From Succinivibrionaceae bacterium UBA3769 (GTDB lineage Bacteria > Pseudomonadota > Gammaproteobacteria > Enterobacterales > Succinivibrionaceae): DNA of 24,238 nucleotides. The notes beneath the pieces were generated by a model that saw only the letters and a list, made by a program, of their open reading frames with translations, did not search any database and was not told the origin of the DNA. Positions 15,211 to 22,961 of the stretch are shown here, piece by piece (position 1 is the stretch's first letter; every line of letters starts with the position of its first letter). Made by a program: the position numbers and the translations under genes. The stretch lies in NCBI GenBank assembly GCA_002372325.1, contig DFFT01000061.1, forward strand, positions 1 through 24,238, given 5' to 3'.

Positions 15211-15777
15211 TCAGTAAGAGATCACCGCCCGGCGGTTTTTCTTCCAGGCGTTTTCATTATGCTCGAAAATCTGCGGCTTTTCCTCGCCGTAGCTGACAAT
15301 GGAGATCTGCTGAGCCGGAACCCCGAGATTGAGGAGATACTGCGCTACGGCGCGGGCGCGGCGTTCGCCCAGAGCAATGTTGTACTCCGGAGTGCCCCGT
15401 TCATCGGTATGTCCCTCAATTATGATGGTAACCTTTGAAGCCCCTCTCAGGAAATCGGCATGAGCCTCCAGCAGGCTTACGTAATTGGTGGGAATGGCCT
15501 CGCTGTCAAAAGCAAAATAGATAATGTTATCCTGCTTCAGAGCCTGAAGCTGCGCCCGCTGCTCCTTGGTAAGATCCAGACCGTCATTGGGAGAGGCATA
15601 ATCATCTCCTACCACAATGGCGCCGTTCTCCAGAGAATCGCCGTTTTCAACAATAGAGGGATCCTCCACAATGGCCGGGCCGTCGTTTGCGCTTTCGTCA
15701 TTCTTGGTAGCGCATCCGGTAAGTCCCATGGTTAACAGCAATCCCGCGGAAAAACATAAAACAAACTTATTTAACAT
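15211..15777 (-). CDS. pal: Peptidoglycan-associated lipoprotein Pal
   Basis: A 188-residue outer-membrane lipoprotein. A type II signal peptide with lipobox LTGC places the lipidated cysteine at residue 22. An acidic linker follows (about 26-65). The OmpA-like domain has YFAFDSEAIP (87-96) and the peptidoglycan-binding GHTDERGTPEYNIALGERRA (122-141), the usual diaminopimelate-binding core, ending in NRRAVISY. Pal anchors the outer membrane to the cell wall and is the cargo mobilised by TolB and TolA during division. It sits between tolB (64 bp upstream) and cpoB (12 bp downstream), the canonical order. Confidence 0.97.
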   Translation of the reverse strand: MLNKFVLCFSAGLLLTMGLTGCATKNDESANDGPAIVEDPSIVENGDSLENGAIVVGDDYASPNDGLDLTKEQRAQLQALKQDNIIYFAFDSEAIPTNYVSLLEAHADFLRGASKVTIIIEGHTDERGTPEYNIALGERRARAVAQYLLNLGVPAQQISIVSYGEEKPQIFEHNENAWKKNRRAVISY

Positions 15778-15841
15778 AAAAAAATCCCTTGCGTTTTATA
15801 AATCAAGCCTTTGACCGGCTGCGGAAAATTTTCCCGCGCGC

Positions 15842-17128
15842 TTACCTTCCGGCATATCCTGACCAGGAGGGGAAATAATACTCCCCGCCGGTGCTCTTAA
15901 GAATCTCCCGGTATCTGCCGTTGGCAGAAACCAGAGCCAGGACGCTCTTGCCGCCCTTGACTGTGTTGTAAATAATCATGGTGCCTCCCGGAGAAACCGT
16001 GGGAGATTCATCCAGCGTGGTTCCCGTAAGAGGGTAAAGGCTGCCGGCAAAATCCTGCCGGGACACCCGGAAGCCGCCGTTATTGTTTATTAACACTATA
16101 CCTGAATTATCAGGCATTACAACCGGAGAAAGGTTCTTTACGGGAGAACGGGTTACCCGGGCCACCGTTCCGCTGGAAAGATCCATGCTGAACACCTGGG
16201 CCGCGCCGGCTCTTTCCGAAACAAAATAAAGCTTCCGGCCGTCCGGAGACCAGGAGGGCTCGGTATCAATGCCGGGGTTGCTGGTAATGCGCTTCAGACT
16301 CTTTCCGGCCAGATTGAGCACGTAGATTTCGGGGTTGCCATCCTTGGAAAGCACCATGGCCAGACTGGAGCCGTCCGGTGACCAGGCCGGATTGCTGTTC
16401 AGTCCCGGATAGCTGGTAATAAGCCTGCGGGAGCGGGCTGCCATGTCCAGAGTATAGATTTCCGGGCGGCGCTTCTCAAAGGAAACATAAGCCAGGGTGC
16501 GGCCGTCATTCTTCCACTTCGGACTCATAAGAGGCTGGGAGGACACCAGGAGCACTCTCTCGTTTTTGCCGTCATAGTCAGCCATTGCCAGCTGATAAGG
16601 ATGCCTGGAGGCAAAAACTCTTTTTATGTAGGCGATTTTGGTGTCAAAGCCGCCCCGGGAGCCGGTGAGCTTTTCATACACCTGATCGCTGACGCGGTGA
16701 CCGTATTCCCGGAGACGGTTCGCGGGCACATCCGCCTTGATGCTCTGGAGCACCTGGGGAGCACCTGAGTTCAGGGATATCAGCTCAAAATGCACCACAT
16801 AGCCGGAAGCGCCCTTGGCGACCCGGCCCACAACCACGGCTTCGGTGCCGGCCGGAAAATCAGAGGCCTTTACCTCGTTTCCGGTGGCCGGGCGGGCACT
16901 GCCGCCTGCTACCGGAGAAAACACTCCGGTACGGGACAGATCCGCGGAAATGATTCCGGCCAGATTCTGATCCTCGTTAACTCCGGTCTGTCCGCCGAAG
17001 GGCACTACCACGATTTTTCTGCCCACATCCATACCGCCGGTAATTTCCAGGTTCAGATCCGCCTGAACAATTCCCGTAAGTCCCAAAAAGAGTGTAACGG
17101 CACTTAAGGCCTTACCCCATAGTCTCAT
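15842..17128 (-). CDS. tolB: Tol-Pal translocation protein TolB
   Basis: A 428-residue periplasmic protein. The signal peptide ends near VQA (residue 23), followed directly by DLNLEITGGMDVG, where E. coli TolB carries its N-terminal TolA-binding segment. The N-terminal domain (about 25-160) contains IVVVPFGG and PAGTEAVVVGRV. The C-terminal beta-propeller (about 180-425) repeats SPKWKNDGRTLAYVSFEKRRPEIYTLD, NPAWSPDGSSLAMV, EPSWSPDGRKLYFVSE and SPTVSPGGTMIIYN, which are PD40/WD40-like blades. TolB links TolA to Pal. It is 55 bp after tolA and part of the same transcription unit. No disruption is seen. Confidence 0.97.
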   Translation of the reverse strand: MRLWGKALSAVTLFLGLTGIVQADLNLEITGGMDVGRKIVVVPFGGQTGVNEDQNLAGIISADLSRTGVFSPVAGGSARPATGNEVKASDFPAGTEAVVVGRVAKGASGYVVHFELISLNSGAPQVLQSIKADVPANRLREYGHRVSDQVYEKLTGSRGGFDTKIAYIKRVFASRHPYQLAMADYDGKNERVLLVSSQPLMSPKWKNDGRTLAYVSFEKRRPEIYTLDMAARSRRLITSYPGLNSNPAWSPDGSSLAMVLSKDGNPEIYVLNLAGKSLKRITSNPGIDTEPSWSPDGRKLYFVSERAGAAQVFSMDLSSGTVARVTRSPVKNLSPVVMPDNSGIVLINNNGGFRVSRQDFAGSLYPLTGTTLDESPTVSPGGTMIIYNTVKGGKSVLALVSANGRYREILKSTGGEYYFPSWSGYAGR

Positions 17129-17183
17129 ATTGCTTTTCCTGATGCGTCCTTTTTGACGCCAGCTCCTTAAAAACCACTTTAAA

Positions 17184-18305
17184 TTAAATTTTCGGCGTCA
17201 TCTTGAAATGAATCACCCGGCAATCGCTGCATTCCTTTGGCGGCGGCGGGAAGGAGTGAATACGCTCCAAAGCCTGAATAACCGTCTGACATACCCTGCT
17301 GTCTCCGGTGCAGGTCTGTCCGCTGATGCTGCCGTTTTCGGAAATCCTGACAGTCAGGTTGACGGTCTTGCCGTTCATGGCCTTTTCCACATGCCAGGAA
17401 TCCTCAATAATGCTTTTCACCGTCAAGCCGTAACGCTGGGCCATTTCCAGCTGGGCATTGTTTCCGGAAGCCCCCTGACCGTTTCCGGGGCTGTCCAGAG
17501 ATCCCAGAATGTCATCCTCCAGAGATTTCTCCCGGGCTTTCCTTCTGGCCTCTTCTTCGGCTTTTCTCTTGGCTTCCGCTTCAGCCTTCCTCTTAGCCTC
17601 GGCTTCGGCCTTCTTCTTAGCTTCCGCTTCGGCCTTCTTCTTAGCCTCGGCTTCAGCCTTCTTCTTAGCTTCCTCTTCGGCCTTCTTCTTAGCCTCGGCT
17701 TCAGCTTTCTTCTTAGCTTCCTCTTCGGCCTTCTTCTTAGCCTCGGCTTCAGCTTTCTTCTTAGCTTCCGCTTCAGCTTTCTTCTTAGCCTCGGCTTCGG
17801 CCTTCTTCTTGGCTTCCTCTTCGGCCTTCTTCTTGGCTTCCTCGGCCTTTCTTAAAGCCAGCTCCGCCTGTTTTCTGGCTTCCTCCTGAGCGGCCTTCTG
17901 AGCAGCTTCGATCCGGGCCTGTTCCTCAGCCTTTCTCCGGGCCTCGGCTTCCGCCTGCCGGCGAGCTTCCTCTTCGGCCTTTCGCCGGGCTTCGGCTTCC
18001 GCCTTCTTCTTGGCTTCCGCTTCGGCCCTCTTCTTAGCCTCGGCCTCGGCTTTCTTCCGGGCTTCAGCTTCCGCCTTTCTCCGGGCTTCCTCCTCTGCCT
18101 TTCGCTTGGCCTCCAGAGCAGCCTTTCTCCGGGCTTCCTTCTGGGCCGGGAGTGATTCATAATCCACCATGGTGGCATGAATCAGGGGCTTTTCCTTCTC
18201 CTTGGGGGGATCCGGAGTGAAGTCCGCATTAAAATAAAGCACAGCAAACAGCGCCAGATGCAAGAGAACGGCGATGGCAGCTGATGATGCAAGACTGTAC
18301 TTCAT
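17184..18305 (-). CDS. tolA: Inner-membrane energy transducer TolA
   Basis: A 373-residue protein with the usual three domains. A single N-terminal membrane helix (about 9-25) carries an H and S in the TolQR contact region. A very long Lys-Ala-Glu helical domain follows (about 57-262), built of 8-residue KKKAEAEA-like units. A C-terminal globular domain (about 283-373) includes the TolA core NLTVRISENGSISGQTCTGDSRVC and two cysteine pairs that could form disulfides. It transmits proton-motive-force energy from TolQR to TolB/Pal and is a frequent target of colicins and phages. The repeated region is nearly identical at nucleotide level in several adjacent units (17560-17850). It starts 28 bp after tolR. 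Confidence 0.96.
   Translation of the reverse strand: MKYSLASSAAIAVLLHLALFAVLYFNADFTPDPPKEKEKPLIHATMVDYESLPAQKEARRKAALEAKRKAEEEARRKAEAEARKKAEAEAKKRAEAEAKKKAEAEARRKAEEEARRQAEAEARRKAEEQARIEAAQKAAQEEARKQAELALRKAEEAKKKAEEEAKKKAEAEAKKKAEAEAKKKAEAEAKKKAEEEAKKKAEAEAKKKAEEEAKKKAEAEAKKKAEAEAKKKAEAEAKRKAEAEAKRKAEEEARRKAREKSLEDDILGSLDSPGNGQGASGNNAQLEMAQRYGLTVKSIIEDSWHVEKAMNGKTVNLTVRISENGSISGQTCTGDSRVCQTVIQALERIHSFPPPPKECSDCRVIHFKMTPKI
17560..17850. repeat. Near-identical repeats encoding TolA domain II
   Basis: On the plus strand the block alternates between two short units of the form GCCTTCTTCTTAGCCTCG and GCTTTCTTCTTAGCTTCC. The units differ mostly in synonymous positions and recur every 24 bp or so. 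Such nearly identical coding repeats invite slippage or recombination, so the length of TolA domain II may vary among strains. The block also creates long spurious frames on the opposite strand. Confidence 0.8.
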
Positions 18306-18333
18306 CTGAAAGGAACTCCCCTCTGGCCTTCAG

Positions 18334-18765
18334 CTATTTGTTCTTAAGAGGCTCGGTAACCAGTCCGACGCTTTCCACGCCGGCATTCTTAAGAGAATTC
18401 ATAAGCTGAATAACGCTGTCATAGGAGGCGCGCACGTCTCCCTGCACCACAACCGGAGAGCCGGGCTTGTCTCTGAGATAAAGCTGCACTCTTTCGGAAA
18501 GATCCTGAAGAGATTCCACCGGCACGGCGCCGCCTCCGGGGATCTCCACAAAATAGCGGCCCCGGGCATCCACGCTGCAAATAACGGGGATCTTCTGATC
18601 CTCGCTCATGGCCTCGGATTCAGCCTGCGGCAGATCCACCGTAACCCCCTGCATGACCACCGGAGCCGTGGCGATAAAGATCACCAGGAGCACCATCATC
18701 ACGTCAATGTAGGGCACCACGTTTATTTCCGCCATGGGACGCTTTTTGGCGCGGCTTCTTCTCAT
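18334..18765 (-). CDS. tolR: Tol-Pal stator protein TolR
   Basis: A 143-residue ExbD/TolR-family inner-membrane protein. The start MRRSRAKKRPMAEINVVPYIDVMMVLLVIFI has a short basic cytoplasmic head and one membrane helix (about 17-37) containing the conserved proton-handling Asp21. The periplasmic domain (about 40-143) has VTVDLPQAESE and PVVVQGDVRASYDSVIQLMN, typical of the family. It works with TolQ as the proton-driven motor for TolA. It overlaps the end of tolQ by 4 nt (ATGA), showing translational coupling. Confidence 0.97.
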   Translation of the reverse strand: MRRSRAKKRPMAEINVVPYIDVMMVLLVIFIATAPVVMQGVTVDLPQAESEAMSEDQKIPVICSVDARGRYFVEIPGGGAVPVESLQDLSERVQLYLRDKPGSPVVVQGDVRASYDSVIQLMNSLKNAGVESVGLVTEPLKNK

Positions 18766-19475
18766 GAGGGCTGCCCCTTCTTATCGGTCTTCTCGGCATT
18801 AGCCGCGGTATTGCGATTCAGAATGGTGGAAAACTCGTCAATGAAATTCAGGTACTGATTTTCCAGCTTGTCCACCTTTACCACATAGCGGTTGTAAAAC
18901 AGCACCGCCGGAATTGCCGCAAAAAGACCCATGGCCGTGGCGATCAGAGCCTCGGCGATAGGAGGAGCCACCATGGCCAGAGTGGCATTCTTCACGGCGG
19001 AAAGAGCGATAAAGGCGCTCATAATGCCCCACACCGTCCCGAAAAGACCGATATAGGGGCTGATGGAACCGATGGTGGCCAGAGTGGGCAGATGGTTTTC
19101 CAGCTCCTCCAGCTCCCGGGAGCAGCTTACCTTCATGGCCCGGTAGGTGCCGTCCATCAGGGTGTCCTTGTTCTTGACGCCGTCCCGGTGCATGCGGGCG
19201 AATTCCTTGAAGCCGGCGACAAAAATCTTTTCCATGGCGGACTGATCCCGGTTTCCGGCGCAGCCATGATAGAGGGTATTGAGATCCGAACTGCCCCAGA
19301 AGCGATCCTCAAAGGCATCAGCCTCCTTCCGGCAGCGCTTCAGGTATCTTCCGTGCTGAATAATAATGGTCCAGCTTATAATGCTGAGGAGCACCAGAAA
19401 CAGCATCACTCCCTGCACCAGCGGACTGGCGTGCATGATAAGACTGGTAATGGAAATGTCAGCTCCTGCCGACAT
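18762..19475 (-). CDS. tolQ: Tol-Pal motor protein TolQ
   Basis: A 237-residue MotA/TolQ/ExbB proton-channel protein. Membrane segments lie near 17-37 (LVQGVMLFLVLLSIISWTIII), 125-150 (TLATIGSISPYIGLFGTVWGIMSAF) and 165-190. LATIGSISPYIGLFGTVWGIM and the following VAPPIAEALIATAMGLFAAIPAVLFYN are signature regions. The ATG at 19475 is chosen because AGGA is 7 nt upstream and the product length matches E. coli TolQ (230). Earlier in-frame candidates at 19508 (ATG) and 19529 (GTG) have weak ribosome sites. It starts the tolQRAB-pal-cpoB group and has a promoter-like -10 in the 5' gap. Confidence 0.95.
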   Translation of the reverse strand: MSAGADISITSLIMHASPLVQGVMLFLVLLSIISWTIIIQHGRYLKRCRKEADAFEDRFWGSSDLNTLYHGCAGNRDQSAMEKIFVAGFKEFARMHRDGVKNKDTLMDGTYRAMKVSCSRELEELENHLPTLATIGSISPYIGLFGTVWGIMSAFIALSAVKNATLAMVAPPIAEALIATAMGLFAAIPAVLFYNRYVVKVDKLENQYLNFIDEFSTILNRNTAANAEKTDKKGQPS

Positions 19476-19602
19476 CGCAACATCCTGCACGGACTCTGCA
19501 GCCCTCATGGGCAATTCTTCAGCCGTCACTTTCTACCTCGCGCAATTAACCTGTTCCCGCTGCTTCATTCTTTATTTGCTCTTTATTCATTCTTCACCGG
19601 CA

Positions 19603-19647
19603 AAACCGCCCGGGCGGTTTGCCCTGAATGAACAGTCCCGCATTATA
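19603..19647 (-). promoter_or_regulatory. tolQ promoter -10 and leader palindrome
   Basis: The minus strand has a perfect TATAAT (complement of 19642-19647) with a poor -35, so the tol genes may have a start separate from ruvAB-ybgC. About 20 nt downstream in the expected transcript lies a perfect 18-bp palindrome AAACCGCCCGGGCGGTTT (19603-19620). It could be an operator for a dimeric regulator or a leader hairpin. Rho-independent termination is unlikely because no T-run follows. Confidence 0.5.
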
Positions 19648-19758
19648 CACCATGTTTCCGGGGATTCGTCCCCTGATGAAAAACTCAGAGCTCTCCGAAG
19701 ATCCAAAGGTTCCTTCAGGTGTCATTCATGAGTCATTTGTGTTTCATGAAGGTCTCGT

Positions 19759-20190
19759 TCAGACTCCATCCGGAGCAAAAACCTTTTTCAGGTTTTCCGG
19801 GAAGAGACACGGCTTCATGGCCTTCATATCCACGCAGGCAATTCTGGCCTTGGCTGTTACCAGAAGCTCGCCCTTCTGATTGAGCACCGTCTGCCGGAAG
19901 GTTACCGATGCGGACATCAGGCTTTCCACCTCGCAGGTCACCGTAAGCTCGTCATCCAGCCGGGCCGGTCTCTTAAAGCCGATTTCCAGATTGGACACCA
20001 CAAAGCCGAGACCGGAATCCAGCATGCCCCGCTGCTCGTAGCCCCGGTGTCTCAGCCACTCGGTTCTGGCCCTTTCGATAAATTTCACATAGTTGGCATT
20101 GTAGACCACGCCGCCGGCATCGGTATCCTCAAAATATACCCTTACCTTGATAGAAAACGGCTCCGCATTCTCCATGGATTCCTCGCTCAT
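19759..20190 (-). CDS. ybgC: Acyl-CoA thioesterase YbgC (Tol-Pal associated)
   Basis: A 143-residue hot-dog-fold thioesterase of the YbgC/4-hydroxybenzoyl-CoA family, cytoplasmic, commonly the first gene of the tol-pal cluster. The active-site signature EDTDAGGVVYNANYVKFIER (21-40) includes the catalytic Asp. The His found after VVY in E. coli YbgC (VVYHASY) is Asn here. FRQTVLNQKGELLVTAKARIACVD covers the family's later strands. The start at 20190 follows the ruvB stop by 3 bp, with GGAGG 11 nt upstream. The ATG at 20175 has GAGGA 4 nt upstream and is an equally credible start. Confidence 0.93.
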   Translation of the reverse strand: MSEESMENAEPFSIKVRVYFEDTDAGGVVYNANYVKFIERARTEWLRHRGYEQRGMLDSGLGFVVSNLEIGFKRPARLDDELTVTCEVESLMSASVTFRQTVLNQKGELLVTAKARIACVDMKAMKPCLFPENLKKVFAPDGV

Positions 20191-20193
20191 TAT

Positions 20194-21285
20194 TTAATTG
20201 TCCTCCGCAATCCCGAAGTGCGCATAGGCCTTTGAAGTGACCATGCGGCCCCGGGGGGTTCTCTGAATAAATCCTTCCTGAAGCAAATAGGGCTCCAGCA
20301 CATCCTCAATAGTGTCCCGGTCTTCTCCCAGAGTGGCGGCCAGGGTGTTCAGCCCCACCGGCTTTCCCTGAAAATCCTGAATTATCGTCAGAAGATACTG
20401 CCGGTCAAAGTAATCAAAACCAAGCTCGTCAATATTAAGAAGCTCCAGAGCCTTCTTGGCCACCGGACCTGTGATCATGCCGGAGTTATTCACATCCGCA
20501 TAGTCCCGCACCCGGCGAAGCAGCTTATTGGCAATGCGGGGAGTGCCCCGGCTTCTTCGGGCGATCTCGAGAGCCCCTTCGGCGTCAATCTTAAGCTTAA
20601 GACGCCGGGAGGAGTTATCCACAATAGTACGGAGCTCCTCGTGGGAGTAATAGTTAAGACGCTCCACAATACCGAAGCGGGCCCGGAGCGGGGAGGTCAG
20701 GGATCCGGCCTTGGTGGTAGCCCCGATAAGGGTGAAGGGAGCCACGGGCACCCGCATGGATCTTGCGGCCGGGCCCTCTCCCATCATAATGTCCACATTG
20801 AAGTCCTCCATGGCCGGATAGAGGAATTCCTCGATCACCGGGTTCAGACGGTGAATTTCGTCAATGAAAAGCACATCGTCCTTTTTAAGCCGGAGGAGCA
20901 GTGCCGCCAGATCGCCCTTCTTTTCCAGCACCGGGCCGGAGGTGGTAATAAGGCTGGATTTCATCTCGTTGGCGATAATGCTGGCAATGGTGGTCTTGCC
21001 CAGCCCCGGAGGGCCGTACACCAGCACATGATCCAGGGGCTCCTTTCTTTTCAGGGCCGCCCGGATAGCAATATCCAGATTGCTTTTCAGGTTCTCCTGC
21101 CCGATATAGTCCTTAAAAAACTGCGGCCGGAGCGCCCGATCCAGAGATTCATCATCGCTGCCGGAGACTTCCCCGGATACCATGCGTCCGGAAAGATCCC
21201 GTCCTCCCGAAGCTGCCGGGGCTTTGCCGGAGCCCTTTCCTGCTGCCGGGACATCTCCCTTAAGATTGTCCTTTTCTATTGCCAT
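20194..21285 (-). CDS. ruvB: Holliday junction branch-migration ATPase RuvB
   Basis: A 363-residue AAA+ motor that drives branch migration with RuvA. Walker A is GPPGLGKTT (91-99) and Walker B is VLFIDEIHRL (about 138-147). The RuvB-specific TTSGPVLEKKGDLAALL, GEGPAARSMRVPVAPFTLIGATT and sensor motifs are clear. The winged-helix C terminus contains LGEDRDTIEDVLEPYLLQEGFIQRTPRGRM. It carries a roughly 40-residue Gly/Ala/Ser-rich N-terminal extension before the usual start (E. coli RuvB is 336 residues). An in-frame ATG at codon 35 could be an alternative start. AGGA lies 8 nt before the chosen ATG. It sits 103 bp after ruvA. Confidence 0.97.
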   Translation of the reverse strand: MAIEKDNLKGDVPAAGKGSGKAPAASGGRDLSGRMVSGEVSGSDDESLDRALRPQFFKDYIGQENLKSNLDIAIRAALKRKEPLDHVLVYGPPGLGKTTIASIIANEMKSSLITTSGPVLEKKGDLAALLLRLKKDDVLFIDEIHRLNPVIEEFLYPAMEDFNVDIMMGEGPAARSMRVPVAPFTLIGATTKAGSLTSPLRARFGIVERLNYYSHEELRTIVDNSSRRLKLKIDAEGALEIARRSRGTPRIANKLLRRVRDYADVNNSGMITGPVAKKALELLNIDELGFDYFDRQYLLTIIQDFQGKPVGLNTLAATLGEDRDTIEDVLEPYLLQEGFIQRTPRGRMVTSKAYAHFGIAEDN

Positions 21286-21388
21286 TTCATATTTCCTGAA
21301 AATTTACCATCGTCTCAAACCAGCTTCCGGATCCTGAAAAAGTTCTGTCCTTGTTTTTGCCTCCGGAAACTCCAAAAAAACTGTCTCG

Positions 21389-22000
21389 CTATACGGCCGC
21401 CAGCACCGCCTTGATAACCTCCTCGGCGGACATGCCCTTCTTATAGGCCTTGTGCACTGCGGCAGAGGCCCACTGCGGCTTGTACCCCAGAGCAATAATG
21501 GCCTGGCAGGCTTCCTCTTCCTCCTGATTGGTTTCCGGCAGCACCGGAGCCGCAGGGCCGCTTTGCTGCACCTCGGCCTGGGTTTTGGGATCAGCCCACT
21601 CGGACACCCGATCCCGCATTTCCACCACTATTCTCTCAGCGGTTTTCTTGCCCACTCCGGGGATCTTGGTAAGAGGCTGGAAGCTGCCGTCCCGGATCAC
21701 CCGGGCGAAATCCTCCGGGGTCATGGCCGAAAGCACGGCCAAAGCGGTCTTGGGGCCGATGCCGGAAACCTTGATAAGCTCCAGAAAAAGTCTTTTGGAG
21801 GATTTGTCCGCAAAGCCGTACATGCTTTCGGAGTCCTCCTTGATAATGTGAGCTATATAAAGGAAGGCTTCCTGACCAGGTTCCGGAAGCTTGTAGAAGC
21901 TCATCATGGGCACTGCCAGCTCATAGCCGACGCCGTAAACCTCCAAAAGCACCTCCGGAGCGTTTTTTTCCAGAATTTTTCCTCTCAGCGAACCTATCAT
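21389..22000 (-). CDS. ruvA: Holliday junction DNA-binding protein RuvA
   Basis: A 203-residue protein that tetramerises around Holliday junctions and loads RuvB. The N-terminal OB domain starts MIGSLRGKILEKNAPEVLLEVYGVGYELAVP. The helix-hairpin-helix motifs LIKVSGIGPKTALAVLS (about 76-92) and LTKIPGVGKKTAERIVVEMRDR (about 110-131) are exact family signatures. A flexible acidic linker (about 140-160) leads to the C-terminal RuvB-binding domain, EEEEACQAIIALGYKPQWASAAVHKA. Length equals E. coli RuvA. ruvC, which often precedes ruvA, is not adjacent: the next genes upstream are on the opposite strand. Confidence 0.97.
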   Translation of the reverse strand: MIGSLRGKILEKNAPEVLLEVYGVGYELAVPMMSFYKLPEPGQEAFLYIAHIIKEDSESMYGFADKSSKRLFLELIKVSGIGPKTALAVLSAMTPEDFARVIRDGSFQPLTKIPGVGKKTAERIVVEMRDRVSEWADPKTQAEVQQSGPAAPVLPETNQEEEEACQAIIALGYKPQWASAAVHKAYKKGMSAEEVIKAVLAAV

Positions 22001-22057
22001 AAACTGCCCTGCCTCACTTCACTAATCTGCTTTTGCACAACCCCGCAAAAAACAATA

Positions 22058-22086
22058 AATATACTGAATATGGGCATTTTTGTGAA
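22058..22086 (-). promoter_or_regulatory. Promoter of ruvA-ruvB-ybgC
   Basis: On the minus strand TTCACA (complement of 22081-22086) is followed by exactly 17 bp and then TATATT (complement of 22058-22063). This is a good sigma70-type promoter roughly 58 bp upstream of the ruvA start codon. I see no convincing enterobacterial-type LexA box (CTGT-N8-ACAG) overlapping it. Confidence 0.7.
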
Positions 22087-22509
22087 TAGAGCAGGAGGAT
22101 TTTCAGCAATTAAAAACAGGAAAGCGGTGAAAGAGAGGTAAATGAATGAAGAAAGGAAAACAAGAAAGGGAAACAGGGAAACAGAAAATCAGACAGCCGG
22201 AAAGAAACGAGTGCGGTGAATGCAAGGCAGAGCCGATACAAGAACAGGAGCGGCGTTCAGGGGGTATCCCGTTTTTGAATCAGTTTATCTGGCATGTACG
22301 GCTCCGGCAATTTATCTCCCGCGTCACACAGGCCTGTTTAACGTCCGCATACATTCCGGGAATGCCGTTATTCCGCTGCTGCCATACCATCGTCAATTAC
22401 TCTCAGCCATAGCTGAGAAAATCTCCCCTCGCCAAATCCTTCATAATCTGAATTACAGATTACCCGCAGAGAAGCCGGTATGGGGACAGAAACCCCCGCG
22501 CTTTTTCCC
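22087..22509. other. Gene-free stretch before the cassette array
   Basis: I see no convincing gene. An 88-codon frame from 22146 has a plausible GAGG site but a low-complexity, unconserved product. Small hairpins are TCTCAGC/GCTGAGA (22401-22418) and AATCTG/CAGATT (22445-22461). The 3' end may hold the promoter of the first cassette. Confidence 0.45.
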
Positions 22510-22561
22510 GCACTTTTTTGTTCCGGAGCACGGGAGTCACCGGTCTATCATGAACAACTAA

Positions 22562-22595
22562 GAAGGTCTTCAAATCAGCTGTTTCAAAGGCCTTC
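22562..22595 (+). promoter_or_regulatory. Conserved leader hairpin, cassette 1
   Basis: GAAGGTCTT (22562-22570) can pair with AAGGCCTTC (22587-22595), with one G-U pair, across a 16-nt loop. The same stem recurs in unit 2 with different bases. It lies about 40 nt before the AGAGG ribosome site of the first gene, so it may control its translation or mRNA stability. Confidence 0.55.
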
Positions 22596-22646
22596 GGCAT
22601 CAGGTAAGCAAAAGCTTAACCGGCTAACCATAAGAGGAAAATGAAT

Positions 22647-22886
22647 ATGTCCTGGTTTGATGATATTTGCAATGCGTTATCCAAAATGATTGCCGAAGCC
22701 TGTGGATGTGGATGCGGATGCAAATGTTGTTTCCCCGTCACTGATACGGAAAGAAACGAATGGTCTTGGGATTATCAAGAGAAAATCGGGGAATGGGCCT
22801 GGGAGCACCGGGAGGAAATCGGCAATTCTCTTAACCTTGCCAAGGATATTCTTGAAAACGTGCCCGAGGATTTCACTAACACCTGA
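22647..22886 (+). CDS. Cassette protein 1A: small acidic Trp-rich protein with Cys cluster
   Basis: A 79-residue protein of unknown family. It begins MSWFDDIC like its paralogue in unit 2. Residues about 18-28 hold a striking alternating cysteine cluster, ACGCGCGCKCC, that could bind metal or form disulfides. The middle contains a tandem pair of 11-residue blocks, EWSWDYQEKIG and EWAWEHREEIG, where the paralogue has one. The acidic C terminus includes AKDILENVPEDF. There is no signal peptide or membrane helix. The ATG at 22647 is preferred over 22641 because AGAGG lies 9 nt upstream instead of 3, and the unit 2 copy behaves the same way. It is followed by a hairpin and the glycine-zipper gene. 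Confidence 0.8.
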   Translation: MSWFDDICNALSKMIAEACGCGCGCKCCFPVTDTERNEWSWDYQEKIGEWAWEHREEIGNSLNLAKDILENVPEDFTNT

Positions 22887-22895
22887 GGCTTAAGC

Positions 22896-22915
22896 CCGGG
22901 GAGAACTACCCCCGG
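22896..22915 (+). promoter_or_regulatory. Intergenic hairpin, cassette 1
   Basis: CCGGGG (22896-22901) pairs with CCCCGG (22910-22915) just after the stop of the first gene, followed by a short TTTG. The matching hairpin in unit 2 is at 23679-23696. It may be a partial attenuator or processing stem that sets the ratio of the two products. Confidence 0.55.
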
Positions 22916-22961
22916 TTTGTGCCAGCCCTGTCAGCTCTTATTTTTGAAGATGGAACATACT

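Noticed and set aside
17208..17889. Plus-strand frames rich in Leu, Phe, Ser and Ala repeats opposite tolA
   Set aside because: They are mirror images of the Lys-Ala-Glu repeat region of TolA and resemble membrane proteins only because of that repeat.
22146..22412. An 88-codon frame with a GAGG site before the cassette array
   Set aside because: The ribosome site is acceptable, but the product is an unstructured basic head followed by unconserved sequence, and it has no counterpart in the cassettes. I could not support it as a gene.
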